From the NCBI RefSeq assembly GCF_947498825.1, contig NZ_CANMLV010000028.1:1-55680 (forward strand): 55,680 bases of DNA. The letters are read 5' to 3'. The notes under the pieces were generated by a model, which was not told where the DNA came from, ran no database searches, and worked only from the letters and a program-made list of their open reading frames with translations. Below, piece after piece: positions 1-9,513 of the stretch. The stretch comes from an uncultured Cedecea sp. (GTDB lineage: Bacteria > Pseudomonadota > Gammaproteobacteria > Enterobacterales > Enterobacteriaceae). A program made the translations under genes and the position numbers. Positions within the stretch are counted from its first letter, which is position 1. The number at the start of each line of letters is the position of its first letter.

Positions 1-74
1 CGAGTAGCGCAGCTTGGTAGCGCAACTGGTTTGGGACCAGTGGGTCGGAGGTTCGAATCCTCTCTCGCCGACCA
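1..74 (+). tRNA. proM: tRNA-Pro (anticodon UGG), 5' end cut by the window edge
   Basis: The D arm, the anticodon arm with TGG in its loop, the T arm with GGTTCGAATCC, and the encoded 3' CCA (72-74) are all present. The acceptor 3' strand CTCGCCG (64-70) needs CGGCGAG at the 5' end; only its last bases lie in the window, so about three bases are missing upstream. In E. coli this is the last tRNA of the argX-hisR-leuT-proM cluster next to the hemCDXY region, so the symbol rests on both sequence and position. Confidence 0.97.
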
Positions 75-82
75 CATCCTGG

Positions 83-107
83 AAAACCCCGCTTTGGCGG
101 GGTTTTT
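83..107 (+). terminator. Rho-independent terminator after tRNA-Pro
   Basis: A short GC-rich hairpin (AAACCCCGC, loop TTT, then the complementary arm) runs straight into a T tract. It lies nine bases past the CCA end, as expected for the end of a tRNA transcript. Confidence 0.9.
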
Positions 108-228
108 GCTTTTTATTTCCCCTGAAAAATCTTCCTGCCATTATCTGCCTGACTGACCTGTATTTCTCGGACGTATTCATTATCAGCCGCTGACTCAGAT
201 CCCGCTGATATTCAAGGTTTATTGTATC

Positions 229-342
229 TGTATCCAGAATGCGACAAGCAGCAGTGCAGGGTGTCTCTATATGGAGACTTTTAATCTACTGATAAATATT
301 GATTTTTAATATTTATCATTTTTTTGTCTCTACTGAGCGACA
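229..342 (+). promoter_or_regulatory. Three GlrR-type activator sites upstream of glmZ
   Basis: Three copies of the pattern TGTC-N10-GACA are seen: 229-246 (TGTA...GACA, one mismatch), 262-279 (TGTC...GACT, one mismatch) and 325-342 (TGTC...GACA, perfect). GlrR, the response regulator of the GlrK/GlrR pair, binds this pattern upstream of sigma54 promoters of glmY and, in several enterobacteria, glmZ. The sites lie about 135-250 bases upstream of the predicted glmZ start, the usual distance for an enhancer-type activator. That they bind GlrR is inferred from the family. Confidence 0.75.
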
Positions 343-397
343 GTTTTTGATTATTCAAAAGGGAAAGGAGTGAAAGAGAGGCGTTTAAAATCTCATT

Positions 398-410
398 TAA
401 CATCTTGATC
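398..410 (-). promoter_or_regulatory. Candidate IHF site between GlrR sites and glmZ promoter
   Basis: On the minus strand the bases read GATCAAGATGTTA, one mismatch from WATCARNNNNTTR. It falls between the GlrR-like sites and the sigma54 promoter, where IHF bending is usually needed. A single weak-consensus match of this kind can arise by chance. Confidence 0.4.
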
Positions 411-449
411 AGTGTTTGGTTATCAATAAATACAAGCAAAGAGAAATTC

Positions 450-477
450 TGGCATGTATTGTGCAATACTATCTGTG
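450..477 (+). promoter_or_regulatory. Sigma54 (-24/-12) promoter of glmZ, overlapping a possible sigma70 -10
   Basis: TGGCATG at 450-456, four bases, then GTGCA at 461-465 fits the -24/-12 consensus TGGCACG-N4-TTGCA with two mismatches. The GC at 463-464 lies 12-13 bases before the predicted first base of GlmZ at 477. TACTAT at 467-472 could serve as a sigma70 -10 for the same start; I see no good -35. Overlapping sigma54 and sigma70 promoters for GlmY/GlmZ are known in enterobacteria. Confidence 0.75.
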
Positions 478-684
478 TAGATGCTCATTCCACTTGTTAT
501 GTTCGCTTCGGCCTCATAAACCCAGGAATGACGCAGAGCCAAAATTATGATGCTTATTGTCCACCGGTAGATGTCGCCCTCAGGGTCTCATCCAACATCA
601 TGGGCACAACGTTGAGTGAAGCATCAATCAGTTGTCAAATCGACCTGTTTTAGCACCTGCCCTTTTGGGCAGGTGTTTTTTTTT
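477..684 (+). ncRNA. glmZ: GlmZ small RNA
   Basis: The transcript start GTAGATGCTCATTCCA, the blocks ATAAAC, GGAATGACGCAGAGCC and CACAACGTTGAGTGAAGCA, and the 3' terminator match my memory of E. coli GlmZ at about the same length (207 bases). GlmZ base-pairs with the glmS leader, helped by Hfq, to raise glucosamine-6-phosphate synthase; RapZ and RNase E inactivate it, and the decoy RNA GlmY protects it. Its place just downstream of hemY agrees with E. coli. Here the tRNA cluster adjoins it directly; no aslA or aslB lies between. Confidence 0.93.
654..684 (+). terminator. Terminator of glmZ
   Basis: CACCTGCCC (654-662), loop TTTT, GGGCAGGTG (667-675), followed by nine T residues. The strong U tract also serves as the Hfq-binding 3' end of the sRNA. 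Confidence 0.93.
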
Positions 685-727
685 ATACCGAGCAGGGTGA
701 GGTCGAATTCTGAAAGCCAGCAGACAG

Positions 728-755
728 AAAAAAGGCGACATAGTAGTCGCCTTTT
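728..755 (-). terminator. Terminator of the hemCDXY operon
   Basis: Read on the minus strand, a hairpin with arms AAAAGGCGAC and GTCGCCTTTT (730-739 and 746-755) lies 15 bases past the hemY stop and ends in a run of six T residues. Confidence 0.85.
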
Positions 756-769
756 AGAGAGTTCCGGAA

Positions 770-1969
770 TCAGATACCGGGATTATTTTTCAGTGTCAGC
801 AATAATCCTTCACGTCGCATCAATGCGGCCTCTTCAGGCTGGTGCAACCTGTCGAGTGAGTCGGCAAGCCAGGCATAATCGAAAGCATCAGGGCGTTGCT
901 TCAGCGCTTCACGGAAGGCATCAGATGCCTGTTGCCATTCACCCCGTTGCATCAGTAGCTGACCCAGAGTGCTATGAATAAGGGGTCTGTTGCCGTTTGC
1001 TTTCAACAGTTGGCGTAATGTTTTTTCCAGCTTTTCAGGTTCGCCTGATTTGAGGCGAGGCATCAGTATCACCAAACTATCGTCATACTGACGTTTAAGC
1101 CCTTCAAGAACGATATCCTGGGCGGCATCACTGTCATCACATTCAATCAAATGTTCAGCCATAGCGACTTGCAGTACCGTTTGCTGGCGAGTTTTACGGC
1201 TCTGGCTACGCCACCACGCTTTTAAACCATCATTACCCTGGTCTGCCATCGCCTGATCCATCAGACCTATCCAGGCCTGCTGCTGGAGTGCAGTGATATG
1301 GGCCTCGTCAGCAATTCTGACTTTCTCCATCGCGGGCAGAATATCCAGTAAAGAGCCCCAGGCGTTGGTACGCAGGTAGGCCTGTTCTGCCAGGCGCAAT
1401 ACTTCAGGATGGCGTGGCGCTATCTCAAGCAGTTTGTCGATGCCATGGCGTGCAGCATGATTTTCGTTACGTGCAAGTTGTAAACGAACACGAGTGATTT
1501 CAACGGGTAACTGATCATCGCTTTCCGCGAGTTCTGCAGCTCGCTCCAGATGCTGGTTAGCGCGAATTTCGTCTCCGCGTTGTTGTGCGGCTTCGGCTGC
1601 TATCAGGTAATTAACCATCGGCTGTTCAGCATGATCTGCATGGCGGCTCATCAGTTTTTCAACCTGACCGTGATCGCCTTCAGCCAGTTTTAGCAGTGCA
1701 GCTTTGGTCTGTTTGCTGGCGCGGCGACGCTTGCGCCCCATAAACCAACCGCGAGTGTGGGCTCCGGTACGAAAGATACGTCGCAGTAATGATGCAACCA
1801 CAAACAACGCGATGACTGACAAAATATAGATAATCGCCAATCCGGTTACACTGGTGTTGATATCGTAGTTGTCTGTGCGGATCAGTACATAACCTTGATG
1901 ACCAGCCAGCATAGGGCCAAGGATAATTCCGGCAATCAGTACCAGGAATAATAACAAGACTTTAATCAT
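770..1969 (-). CDS. hemY: HemY, inner-membrane TPR protein of the haem operon
   Basis: A 399-residue protein, against 398 in E. coli HemY. Two membrane segments lie near the N terminus (about residues 4-23 and 41-62), followed by a basic stretch and a long alpha-helical region with TPR-like repeats that probably faces the periplasm. HemY is encoded with haem biosynthetic enzymes but is not the protoporphyrinogen oxidase of the same name in Gram-positive bacteria; its exact role is unsettled, with scaffold-like functions proposed. It is the last gene of the operon; its ATG lies two bases after the hemX stop, so the two are probably translationally coupled. Confidence 0.95.
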   Translation of the reverse strand: MIKVLLLFLVLIAGIILGPMLAGHQGYVLIRTDNYDINTSVTGLAIIYILSVIALFVVASLLRRIFRTGAHTRGWFMGRKRRRASKQTKAALLKLAEGDHGQVEKLMSRHADHAEQPMVNYLIAAEAAQQRGDEIRANQHLERAAELAESDDQLPVEITRVRLQLARNENHAARHGIDKLLEIAPRHPEVLRLAEQAYLRTNAWGSLLDILPAMEKVRIADEAHITALQQQAWIGLMDQAMADQGNDGLKAWWRSQSRKTRQQTVLQVAMAEHLIECDDSDAAQDIVLEGLKRQYDDSLVILMPRLKSGEPEKLEKTLRQLLKANGNRPLIHSTLGQLLMQRGEWQQASDAFREALKQRPDAFDYAWLADSLDRLHQPEEAALMRREGLLLTLKNNPGI

Positions 1970-1971
1970 TA

Positions 1972-3210
1972 TTATTCTCCCTTACTCGGCTCTGGAGTAG
2001 ATTCAGGTTTTGCCTCTACTACGGTTTCAGGTTTGTCTTCGGGCTCTGCGGTTGTCGCTGTTGTGTTCGACTGAGGTGCTTCATCTGTTGGTGCTGTCGT
2101 GGATTGGGCAAACAGGCTACGTACCCGAGTTTGGACCAATTTTTCTAACAGGGCCTGACTTTGCAGAGCTTCAGGAACATCCATATTGATATTCTGGTCA
2201 ATTAAGTTATCCAGCTCATCCAGGAAGGTTTTGGTTGAAGCATCATCGGTATCGTAATAAGCACGAACCCAAGTTGAAACGGTTTCCAGCGACTGTTTAT
2301 AGATCTCTTGCTGGTGACGAGGCACTGCCTGAGCGGCAACCAGTAACTGGGAACGTATATTTTCCCGTAAGTAGATATCCTGATTAGGTGCGAGTAGCGG
2401 AATAGCCGTTTCATCCCGACGGCGTATGGTAATGAAACTATCCATAAAGCTGTTCCAGCTCTTGAGTAGATTCTGTCGCCATTCAGCGAGGCTGCCAGAG
2501 AGTTCAGTCCCGTCTGAATCCATCGGAGAACCATCACTATAGTTATCTGACAGTCTCAAGTTATCGATATTATTAGATAGCTGGTTCAGCTTGAGAATAA
2601 TACCGTCGTAATCAACCTGAGAGATTTTTGCAAGTGTAGTAATATCATCAGTCAGGGCACGACGAACCGGGATGATACTCGGATCGTTCATATCGCTCAG
2701 GCTGGCATCCGCGGTTTTCAGTAATGCAGCAGCGGTAGTGACATCCTGATCGCTCCAAAGCTTACGACCAGCAAGTTTGACCAGAAAATCGGCTTGAGAA
2801 AGCAGCCAGGCTTTAGCATCGTTCCCTGAAAAACTGGCGACTTTCTCCTGAACTGTCTCGAGCTGCTGAGTCAAAATAGCCTGTTGTTTTAATGAATCTT
2901 GCAAGGCAGCGGTTTGCTGCGCTAACTGAGCACTAAATTCGCGTTGTTGTGCAGTTTGTTGCTCTTGCAATAACTGCAGTTGATTGGTCAGCGCTGTATT
3001 AGCAGCAGTTTGTGAAGAAAGCTGAGAACCGCTGTAGTGATAAACCCCGCCTGCTACCGCTAAGGCAATAACAATAGCGATAGCCCCGAGAGCAATTCCT
3101 ACACTACCTGTGCGGCTATTTTTTGCCGTGGATTCAGACGATTGCGTGGTCTCTACCGCTGATTTAATTTCTTCGGCAGCAGTGTCGGAGTTGTTCTGTT
3201 GTTCCGTCAT
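1972..3210 (-). CDS. hemX: HemX, membrane-anchored coiled-coil protein of the haem operon
   Basis: A 412-residue protein. An acidic, Ser/Thr-rich cytoplasmic N terminus is followed by one membrane segment at about residues 37-58, a Gln-rich coiled coil (about 65-125) and a larger soluble domain. The tail (about 368-412) is low in complexity, rich in Thr, Pro and Glu. Once annotated as uroporphyrinogen-III methyltransferase, the family lacks the SAM-binding motifs of CysG/CobA, so that label is doubtful; it probably acts with HemY as a structural factor. It lies 17 bases downstream of hemD in the same operon. Confidence 0.92.
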   Translation of the reverse strand: MTEQQNNSDTAAEEIKSAVETTQSSESTAKNSRTGSVGIALGAIAIVIALAVAGGVYHYSGSQLSSQTAANTALTNQLQLLQEQQTAQQREFSAQLAQQTAALQDSLKQQAILTQQLETVQEKVASFSGNDAKAWLLSQADFLVKLAGRKLWSDQDVTTAAALLKTADASLSDMNDPSIIPVRRALTDDITTLAKISQVDYDGIILKLNQLSNNIDNLRLSDNYSDGSPMDSDGTELSGSLAEWRQNLLKSWNSFMDSFITIRRRDETAIPLLAPNQDIYLRENIRSQLLVAAQAVPRHQQEIYKQSLETVSTWVRAYYDTDDASTKTFLDELDNLIDQNINMDVPEALQSQALLEKLVQTRVRSLFAQSTTAPTDEAPQSNTTATTAEPEDKPETVVEAKPESTPEPSKGE

Positions 3211-3227
3211 TGTGGCGTCCCGTATTT

Positions 3228-3974
3228 TTAGGTTAATTGTAGCGCGCGTAATAGCGCGTCATTATCCGCGTTATCAGCGACCAGAATATTATGCCAACCC
3301 AGATGTCTGGCAAGGCTTGCCAGTCGTTCACTTACCACCAGTAACTGGCATTGAAGTAGCCAATTTTCACGATACCAGACTGGGATCAGTGTATAGAGTT
3401 GTTGCAGCATTTCACCGCTGGTGACAACAATGATTGATATCTGGCGTTCATACCACCGCCAGGCCTCTTCCAATGGGTTATAATTTATTTCATTGCGTTG
3501 ATAACATTCACAAAAAGTGACTTTTGCACCGCGTTCTTGCAGTGTCTCCCCTAATAACTCCCGACCACCATTACCACGCAAAATGAGCGCTTGTTTACCC
3601 TCAATCTGCTGTAACTCTGGCAATTGTAGCAGTACCTCACTGGTTTCCTTGCCTTGAGGATAGTGAATCGTTAAATGACTGACTGCATGTAAAGTCAGTG
3701 CGGTTGTGCGCCCAATAGCAAACCAAGAGTGTTCTTTTGGCCAGTTAATACCGTTTTGGCGTAACAGCGGGTTAGCAAAATGTACAACGTTCTGCGACAG
3801 GACAAAAACCAGAGAGTCTGCCGGTAATGCCGCTAACTGGCCTGGCAACTGCGCTAATTGTCGGCCTGGCGTAAACTCGATTAACGGAAAACTGTACGCC
3901 ATTTTCCCCAGTGCGAGCAGACGGGCGACTAACTCTTCCCCTGTAGGGGAAGGGCGAGTGACGAGAATAGTCAC
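3228..3974 (-). CDS. hemD: Uroporphyrinogen-III synthase
   Basis: A 248-residue protein, against 246 in E. coli. It cyclises hydroxymethylbilane with inversion of ring D to give uroporphyrinogen III, the common precursor of haem, sirohaem and cobalamin. The N-terminal ILVTRP motif and the two-lobed family layout are visible; sequence conservation is low in this family, so position helps. Its ATG overlaps the hemC stop by four bases (ATGA), a classic coupling arrangement. Confidence 0.95.
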   Translation of the reverse strand: MTILVTRPSPTGEELVARLLALGKMAYSFPLIEFTPGRQLAQLPGQLAALPADSLVFVLSQNVVHFANPLLRQNGINWPKEHSWFAIGRTTALTLHAVSHLTIHYPQGKETSEVLLQLPELQQIEGKQALILRGNGGRELLGETLQERGAKVTFCECYQRNEINYNPLEEAWRWYERQISIIVVTSGEMLQQLYTLIPVWYRENWLLQCQLLVVSERLASLARHLGWHNILVADNADNDALLRALQLT

Positions 3975-4912
3975 GCAGGTGCTTCTCCATTGTACACTTC
4001 AGCAAGGATCTCCCGCGCTCCCTTTGCCAGTAACTCTTCGGCCAGAGATACTCCGATAGATATCGCATCTTCTGGTTTGCCGCGACGTTCACCGCGAATC
4101 ATCATCAGACCATCAGGTGTGCCGACCAGCGCGCGTAACCAGAGTTCGCCATTATTTAATTCAGAATAGCTACCGATCGGAACTTGGCATCCGCCTTCCA
4201 GGCGAATATTCATCGCGCGTTCAGCACTGACTCTGATCGCCGTTTCAGTGTGATTCAGGGGGGCAAGTAGGGCCTGAGTATGGGTATCATCCAGTCGACA
4301 TTCGATACCTACCGCACCCTGACCTACTGCAGGTAATGATACCTCTGGCGGCAATGCATAACGAATACGTGCTTGCATCTCAAGGCGATTCAATCCTGCA
4401 ACAGCAAGAATAATGGCATCGTATTCGCCGTTATCCAGTTTGCCCAGTCGCGTGCCCAGGTTGCCTCGGAGTGAACGAATAATCAGATCAGGACGCCGTT
4501 CAGCTAGCTGACACTGTCTGCGTAAACTGGAGGTGCCGACGATACTCCCTGCTGGCAGTGCCTCCAGATTGTCATAGTGGTTGGATACAAAAGCATCTCT
4601 GGGATCATCACGCTCACAGATAGTCACCAGACCAAGGCCTTCAGGAAAAGCAACCGGTACATCCTTCAGGGAGTGCACTGCGATATCGGCACGCCCATCA
4701 AGGAGAGCAAGTTCCAGTTCTTTGACAAATAAGCCTTTTCCACCCACTTTTGCCAACGGGGTATCCAGCAGAATATCACCGCGAGTAACCATAGGGACTA
4801 ACTCCACAGTGAGCTGTGGATGAAAGTGTTCCAGTTGTTTCTTAACAAAATGTGCTTGCCAGAGTGCAAGAGGGCTTTGGCGAGTCGCAATTCTTAGTAT
4901 ATTGTCTAGCAT
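3971..4912 (-). CDS. hemC: Porphobilinogen deaminase (hydroxymethylbilane synthase)
   Basis: A 313-residue cytoplasmic enzyme, the same length as in E. coli. It joins four porphobilinogen units into hydroxymethylbilane on a dipyrromethane cofactor. The cofactor cysteine is in [10 protein letters not shown] (about residue 242), and the substrate-binding motifs [21 protein letters not shown] and GTSSLRRQ are intact. I chose the ATG at 4912 (MLDNIL) because it matches the family start and has GGTAA in front; an in-frame ATG at 4933 would add seven residues. First gene of hemCDXY, divergent from cyaA. Confidence 0.97.
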   Translation of the reverse strand: MLDNILRIATRQSPLALWQAHFVKKQLEHFHPQLTVELVPMVTRGDILLDTPLAKVGGKGLFVKELELALLDGRADIAVHSLKDVPVAFPEGLGLVTICERDDPRDAFVSNHYDNLEALPAGSIVGTSSLRRQCQLAERRPDLIIRSLRGNLGTRLGKLDNGEYDAIILAVAGLNRLEMQARIRYALPPEVSLPAVGQGAVGIECRLDDTHTQALLAPLNHTETAIRVSAERAMNIRLEGGCQVPIGSYSELNNGELWLRALVGTPDGLMMIRGERRGKPEDAISIGVSLAEELLAKGAREILAEVYNGEAPA

Positions 4913-5085
4913 GCTTGTTACCGTATTTATCATCTACTGACCATCCTACCACTGTTAACGGAAGGCTGTCAGTGTTGGTGGTTTGGTGACCAGGGAAGGC
5001 TGATACCTGAAATCAGGAAAAATAAAGCAGATGTGTGGGGATATCATTCCTCTAATATCGTATCTGGCTTTACGGTCAACGGGCA

Positions 5086-5107
5086 AGGTGTTAAATTGAT
5101 CACGTTT
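5086..5107. promoter_or_regulatory. CRP site in the cyaA-hemC divergent region
   Basis: The core GTGTTAAATTGATCAC fits TGTGA-N6-TCACA in its right half and partly in its left half. It recalls the CRP site that overlaps the main cyaA promoter in E. coli, where CRP-cAMP represses its own cyclase. The site lies about 90 bases upstream of the cyaA start. The rest of 4934-5198 holds the divergent hemC and cyaA promoters, which I cannot place precisely. Confidence 0.8.
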
Positions 5108-5198
5108 CCAGCAATTTTTTTCAGGCAACTTATAGCGCAGAAAAAAATTACCGGAAATCGGATTTTTTCGTGATACTGAAACTATCAGGCGATGCGTC

Positions 5199-7760
5199 TT
5201 GTACCTCTATATTGAGACTCTAAAGCAGAGACTGGATGCCATAAACCAATTGCGCGTAGATCGCGCACTTGCTGCTATGGGCCCTGCTTTCCAGCAGGTA
5301 TACAGTTTACTGCCAATATTGTTACATTATAACCACCCACTGATGCCGGGTTACCTTGAAGGTAATGTTCCCCGCGGCGTTTGCCTGTACACGCCTGATG
5401 AAACCCAGAGCCACTATCTTAGCGGTCTTGAACTGCAGTACGGTTTACAGTTACCGGAGACGCCATCAGGTGAACTGCCACTGACCGGGCTGTACTCTAT
5501 GGGGAGTACTTCTTCTGTTGGACAGAGCTGCTCTTCTGATCTCGATATCTGGGTCTGTCATCAGTCATGGCTGGATAACGAAGAGCGCCAGTTACTACAA
5601 AGAAAATGTCATTTACTGGAAACCTGGGCCGCTTCACTTGGGGTTGAGGTCAGTTTCTTCCTGATCGATGAAAACCGTTTTCGTCATAACACCAGCGGTA
5701 GTCTGGGTGGCGAAGACTGTGGCTCGACCCAGCATATTTTACTGTTGGATGAATTCTATCGCACTGCAGTACGCATGGCAGGGAAACGTATTCTTTGGAG
5801 TATGGTGCCTTGTAATGAAGAAGAGCATTACGATGAATATGTCATGACGCTCTATGCTCAGGGTGTACTGACACCAAACGAATGGCTGGACTTAGGGGGG
5901 CTGAGCTCTCTGTCGGCAGAAGAGTACTTTGGTGCCAGTTTGTGGCAGTTATACAAGAGTATCGATTCTCCTTATAAAGCAGTGATGAAAACCCTGCTGT
6001 TAGAAGCCTATTCCTGGGAATATCCGAATACCAGACTATTAGCCAAAGACATTAAGCAGCGGCTACACGATGGCGAGATCGTTTCTTTCGGGCTCGATCC
6101 CTATTGCATGATGCTGGATCGGGTTACGGAATATCTTACGCAGCTTAATGATATGACGCGTCTTGACTTAGTTCGTCGCTGTTTTTATCTGAAAGTGTGT
6201 GAAAAATTATCGCGTGAACGGGCCTGTGTTGGCTGGCGTCGTGAAATCCTTGGCCAGCTGGTGAAAAGCTGGGGTTGGGATAATGAACGTCTGGCGATGC
6301 TGGACAACCGGGCCAACTGGAAAATCGATCAAGTACGCGAAGCACACAATGAGCTACTTGATGCCATGATGCAGAGTTACCGCAATTTGATTCGTTTCGC
6401 GCGTCGTAATAATCTGAGCGTCTCTGCCAGTCCTCAAGATATCGGCGTTCTGACACGTAAACTCTATGCTGCATTTGAAGCACTGCCGGGTAAAGTCACC
6501 CTGGTGAACCCGCAAATCTCACCAGACTTGAGTGAACCGAATCTGACGTTTATCTACGTTCCACCCGGCCGTACTAATCGTTCTGGCTGGTATCTTTACA
6601 ATCGGGCGCCGAATATGGACTCCATTGTGAGCCATCAACCGCTGGAATATAACCGTTATCTTAATAAATTGATTGCATGGGCCTATTTTAACGGCTTGCT
6701 GACTTCACGCACCCAATTGTTTATTAAGGGAAATAAAATAAGTGATTTACCGAAGCTGCAGGAAATGGTTTCTGACGTATCCAATAGCTTCCCACTGAGA
6801 TTACCAGCTCCGACACCAAAAGCGCTCTACAGCCCATGTGAAATCCGTCATCTGGCGATTATCGTTAACCTGGAATATGACCCGACGGCGGCGTTCCGCG
6901 ACCAAGTGGTACATATTGATTTTCGTAAGCTGGATGTTTTCAGCTTTGGTGAAGAGCAGCAGTGCCTGATAGGTAGTATTGATCTACTGTACCGTAACTC
7001 ATGGAATGAAGTCAGAACGCTGCATTTCAATGGTGAGCAGGCCATGATCGAAGCTCTGAAGACGATTCTTGGGAAAATGCATCAGGATGCTTCTCCTCCA
7101 GACTGCGTTGAGGTGTTCTGTTACAGCCAGCATTTGCGTGGACTGATTCGTACCCGGGTTCAGCAACTGGTCTCAGAGTGTATTGAATTCCGTCTTTCCA
7201 GCACCAGACTGGAACCGGGCCGTTTTAAAGCCCTGCGTGTTGCTGGTCAGACATGGGGACTGTTCTTTGAGCGTGTAAACGTGTCAGTACAGAAACTCGA
7301 AAATGCGGTTGAGTTTTACGGTGCTATTTCGCATAACAAACTGCATGGCTTATCGATGCAGGTCGAAACGAATCAAGTGACATTGCCATCCGTGGTTGAT
7401 GGTTATGCCAGCGAAGGGATTATTCAATTTTTCTTTGAAGATACCCAAGAAGAGCAGGGCTTTAATATCTACATTCTTGATGAAAGTAACCGGGCTGAGG
7501 TTTATCACCATTGTGAGGGCAGTAAAGAAGAACTCATTCGTGATGTCAGTCGCTTTTACTCTTCTTCTCACGATCGTTTTACCTACGGTTCGAGTTTTAT
7601 CAATTTCAACTTACCGCAGTTCTATCAGATTGTGAAAGTCGACGGACGTGTTCAGGTGATGCCCTTTCGTCCGCAGGCGATGACTTCACTCTCTGCTGCG
7701 CCGAACTCTCAAAATGGCAATACAGCGCAGCCTCAGCTTCAACAGCAGTATGAGTCTTAA
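5199..7760 (+). CDS. cyaA: Class I adenylate cyclase, TTG start
   Basis: An 853-residue enzyme (E. coli 848) that makes cAMP from ATP for CRP-dependent catabolite control. The N-terminal catalytic half carries the nucleotidyltransferase signature [19 protein letters not shown] (about residues 101-119) with its metal-binding Asp pair; the C-terminal half is the regulatory part that responds to the phosphotransferase system. The start codon is TTG followed by TACCTCTAT, exactly the weak start conserved in E. coli, which keeps cyclase levels low. The stop overlaps that of cyaY, which converges from the other strand. Confidence 0.98.
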   Translation: MYLYIETLKQRLDAINQLRVDRALAAMGPAFQQVYSLLPILLHYNHPLMPGYLEGNVPRGVCLYTPDETQSHYLSGLELQYGLQLPETPSGELPLTGLYSMGSTSSVGQSCSSDLDIWVCHQSWLDNEERQLLQRKCHLLETWAASLGVEVSFFLIDENRFRHNTSGSLGGEDCGSTQHILLLDEFYRTAVRMAGKRILWSMVPCNEEEHYDEYVMTLYAQGVLTPNEWLDLGGLSSLSAEEYFGASLWQLYKSIDSPYKAVMKTLLLEAYSWEYPNTRLLAKDIKQRLHDGEIVSFGLDPYCMMLDRVTEYLTQLNDMTRLDLVRRCFYLKVCEKLSRERACVGWRREILGQLVKSWGWDNERLAMLDNRANWKIDQVREAHNELLDAMMQSYRNLIRFARRNNLSVSASPQDIGVLTRKLYAAFEALPGKVTLVNPQISPDLSEPNLTFIYVPPGRTNRSGWYLYNRAPNMDSIVSHQPLEYNRYLNKLIAWAYFNGLLTSRTQLFIKGNKISDLPKLQEMVSDVSNSFPLRLPAPTPKALYSPCEIRHLAIIVNLEYDPTAAFRDQVVHIDFRKLDVFSFGEEQQCLIGSIDLLYRNSWNEVRTLHFNGEQAMIEALKTILGKMHQDASPPDCVEVFCYSQHLRGLIRTRVQQLVSECIEFRLSSTRLEPGRFKALRVAGQTWGLFFERVNVSVQKLENAVEFYGAISHNKLHGLSMQVETNQVTLPSVVDGYASEGIIQFFFEDTQEEQGFNIYILDESNRAEVYHHCEGSKEELIRDVSRFYSSSHDRFTYGSSFINFNLPQFYQIVKVDGRVQVMPFRPQAMTSLSAAPNSQNGNTAQPQLQQQYES

Positions 7761-8080
7761 TTAGCGAAGCTGACAGTTTCCCCTGCTTGTTCTGAGCTGG
7801 CTTGTTCCAGCAGCTGCCAGAACTCACCGCCGCTGCGATCGCAAATCCAAGAGTCACCTTTTAAATCAAAGTGATATCCACCACTTTTTGTCGCCAGCCA
7901 TACCTGATGGAATGGCTCCTGGCGATTAATGATGATCTTGCTGCCGTTTTCAAAACTGAGTGTCAATACACCGCCGTTTATTTCACAGTCAATATCACTA
8001 TCGCCGTCCCAGTTATCAAGGCGTTCTTCTATAGTCAGCCAAAGGCCGTCAGCCAGTTGATGAAATTCACTGTCGTTCAT
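7757..8080 (-). CDS. cyaY: Frataxin-like iron protein CyaY
   Basis: A 107-residue protein of the frataxin family (E. coli 106). The acidic N-terminal helix ([24 protein letters not shown]) binds Fe2+, and the beta-sheet motifs [23 protein letters not shown] are typical. It binds IscS and slows Fe-S cluster assembly according to iron supply. It lies tail to tail with cyaA, the two stops overlapping by four bases, and is transcribed divergently from lptM. The 257 bases between cyaY and lptM hold no other gene that I can see. Confidence 0.96.
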   Translation of the reverse strand: MNDSEFHQLADGLWLTIEERLDNWDGDSDIDCEINGGVLTLSFENGSKIIINRQEPFHQVWLATKSGGYHFDLKGDSWICDRSGGEFWQLLEQASSEQAGETVSFAN

Positions 8081-8337
8081 GTCTGCTTCCTGTTTGAGTT
8101 TTAAGGCAGTATATACTCGTCATACTCCCTGTTGCTTGATTGTTGCTGCTACGACGAATTATTTTGCCTCTATAAAGTACAGTATCCGCTATTTTCCGCT
8201 GATTTGAAGAGAGAACATTTTCATTTTTCAGATAAAGGTGGAGCACTTTTGACAACAACGGATAATCAATAGTATTGCTTTTCAGACTTCACCTGCGATG
8301 ATAGACACAAGATTTGTGAATCACAGGCAACGTCATA

Positions 8338-8544
8338 ATGAAGAAAATTTTCTGCACGCTGGTTGTCGTAACGACGCTGGCCGCTCTAACAGGCTGCGGC
8401 CTGAAAGGGCCCCTGTATTTTCCACCCGCGGACAAAGAACAAACACCAACGACACAGAGCGTACCAAAAGAAGATCCGGTTGAAGCGACACCTTCACGTA
8501 ATGATCGTGGGACGGGGGACGGACCTACACAGGTTGTTTACTAA
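8338..8544 (+). CDS. lptM: LptM (YifL), LPS-translocon-associated lipoprotein
   Basis: A 68-residue lipoprotein. Signal peptide residues 1-18 end in a lipobox LTGC with the acylated cysteine at residue 19. The following GLKGPLYFPP is nearly invariant in the family and mimics LPS contacts with the LptD-LptE translocon, whose disulfide maturation and assembly it helps. The C-terminal RGTGDGPTQVVY block also matches E. coli. It lies upstream of dapF as in E. coli, but here an ERIC-like repeat begins immediately after the stop codon. Confidence 0.95.
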   Translation: MKKIFCTLVVVTTLAALTGCGLKGPLYFPPADKEQTPTTQSVPKEDPVEATPSRNDRGTGDGPTQVVY

Positions 8545-8654
8545 TATAGCTGTCTTATTTCAAAATACAGGTGCGTTGCGCTTACTTACCCGAACCACTT
8601 ACTTGAATAAGCCTGTCGGGACGGACCACCTGTAACCCGGATAGTTTTGGATGT
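8545..8654 (+). repeat. Diverged ERIC-like element between lptM and dapF
   Basis: The left end (TATA..GTC.TA.TTCAA, then CAGGTGCG), the core CACTTACTTGAATAAGC at about 8591, and the right end (CACCTGTAACCCG, then TTTTGG) follow the layout of enterobacterial repetitive intergenic consensus elements from memory. CAGGTG near 8569 and CACCTG near 8623 mark the inverted arms. The length, about 110 bases, is slightly under the usual 127. It would be transcribed between lptM and dapF and could fold into a hairpin. Confidence 0.7.
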
Positions 8655-8688
8655 ATCGTGCTTTGTAACTGCGATAATGGAGCAAAAA

Positions 8689-9513
8689 ATGCAGTTCTCT
8701 AAAATGCATGGCCTTGGTAACGATTTTATGGTCGTTGATGCGGTAACGCAGAATATCTATTTCTCACCAGAATTGATCCGACGTTTAGCGGATCGTCATT
8801 TGGGGGTCGGTTTCGATCAGTTACTGGTTGTTGAACCGCCTTACGATCCGGATCTTGATTTTCATTATCGGATCTTTAATGCTGATGGCAGCGAAGTGTC
8901 TCAATGCGGGAACGGTGCCCGCTGTTTTGCCCGCTTTGTTCGTCTTAAAGGACTGACAAATAAAAGAGAAATCAATGTCAGCACTGCAAACGGACGTATG
9001 GTTCTGAGCGTCACAGAAGACGAGCTGGTACGCGTGAATATGGGGGAGCCAAATTTTGAGCCTTCCCAGGTTCCTTTCCGGGCGGTAAAAGCTGAAAAGA
9101 CCTATATCATGCGTGCGGCAGAACAAACCGTAATGTGTGGTGTCGTTTCTATGGGTAACCCACATTGTGTGATTCAGGTTGATAACACGGAAACTGCTGA
9201 AGTTGAAACCCTCGGGCCCGTGATGGAAAGTCATGAGCGTTTCCCGGAACGTGCCAACATTGGTTTTATGCAAGTCGTCACTCGGGAGCATATTCGCTTA
9301 CGCGTTTATGAACGCGGTGCAGGGGAAACTCAGGCTTGCGGTAGTGGCGCATGTGGCGCAGTGGCTGTGGGGGTTCTCCAGGGTATTTTGGCTGATCAGG
9401 TCCGCGTGGAATTACCCGGCGGGCGTCTTGATATTGCCTGGAAAGGGCCGGGGTCACCGCTGTTTATGACTGGCCCTGCAACACATGTTTATGACGGATT
9501 TATACATCTATGA
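8689..9513 (+). CDS. dapF: Diaminopimelate epimerase
   Basis: A 274-residue enzyme, equal to E. coli DapF, that converts LL- to meso-diaminopimelate for lysine and peptidoglycan. Two pseudo-symmetric lobes each supply one catalytic cysteine: the first in SQCGNGARC (Cys73) and the second in [11 protein letters not shown] (Cys217). I start at ATG 8689 ([12 protein letters not shown]), with GGAG seven bases before it; an upstream in-frame ATG at 8647 would add 14 unconserved residues and overlap the ERIC end. Its stop overlaps the yigA start by four bases. Confidence 0.97.
   Translation: MQFSKMHGLGNDFMVVDAVTQNIYFSPELIRRLADRHLGVGFDQLLVVEPPYDPDLDFHYRIFNADGSEVSQCGNGARCFARFVRLKGLTNKREINVSTANGRMVLSVTEDELVRVNMGEPNFEPSQVPFRAVKAEKTYIMRAAEQTVMCGVVSMGNPHCVIQVDNTETAEVETLGPVMESHERFPERANIGFMQVVTREHIRLRVYERGAGETQACGSGACGAVAVGVLQGILADQVRVELPGGRLDIAWKGPGSPLFMTGPATHVYDGFIHL

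Noticed and set aside
405-653. 82-codon plus-strand frame upstream of hemY
   Set aside because: It lies across the glmZ promoter and sRNA, which explain the sequence; the translation resembles nothing known.
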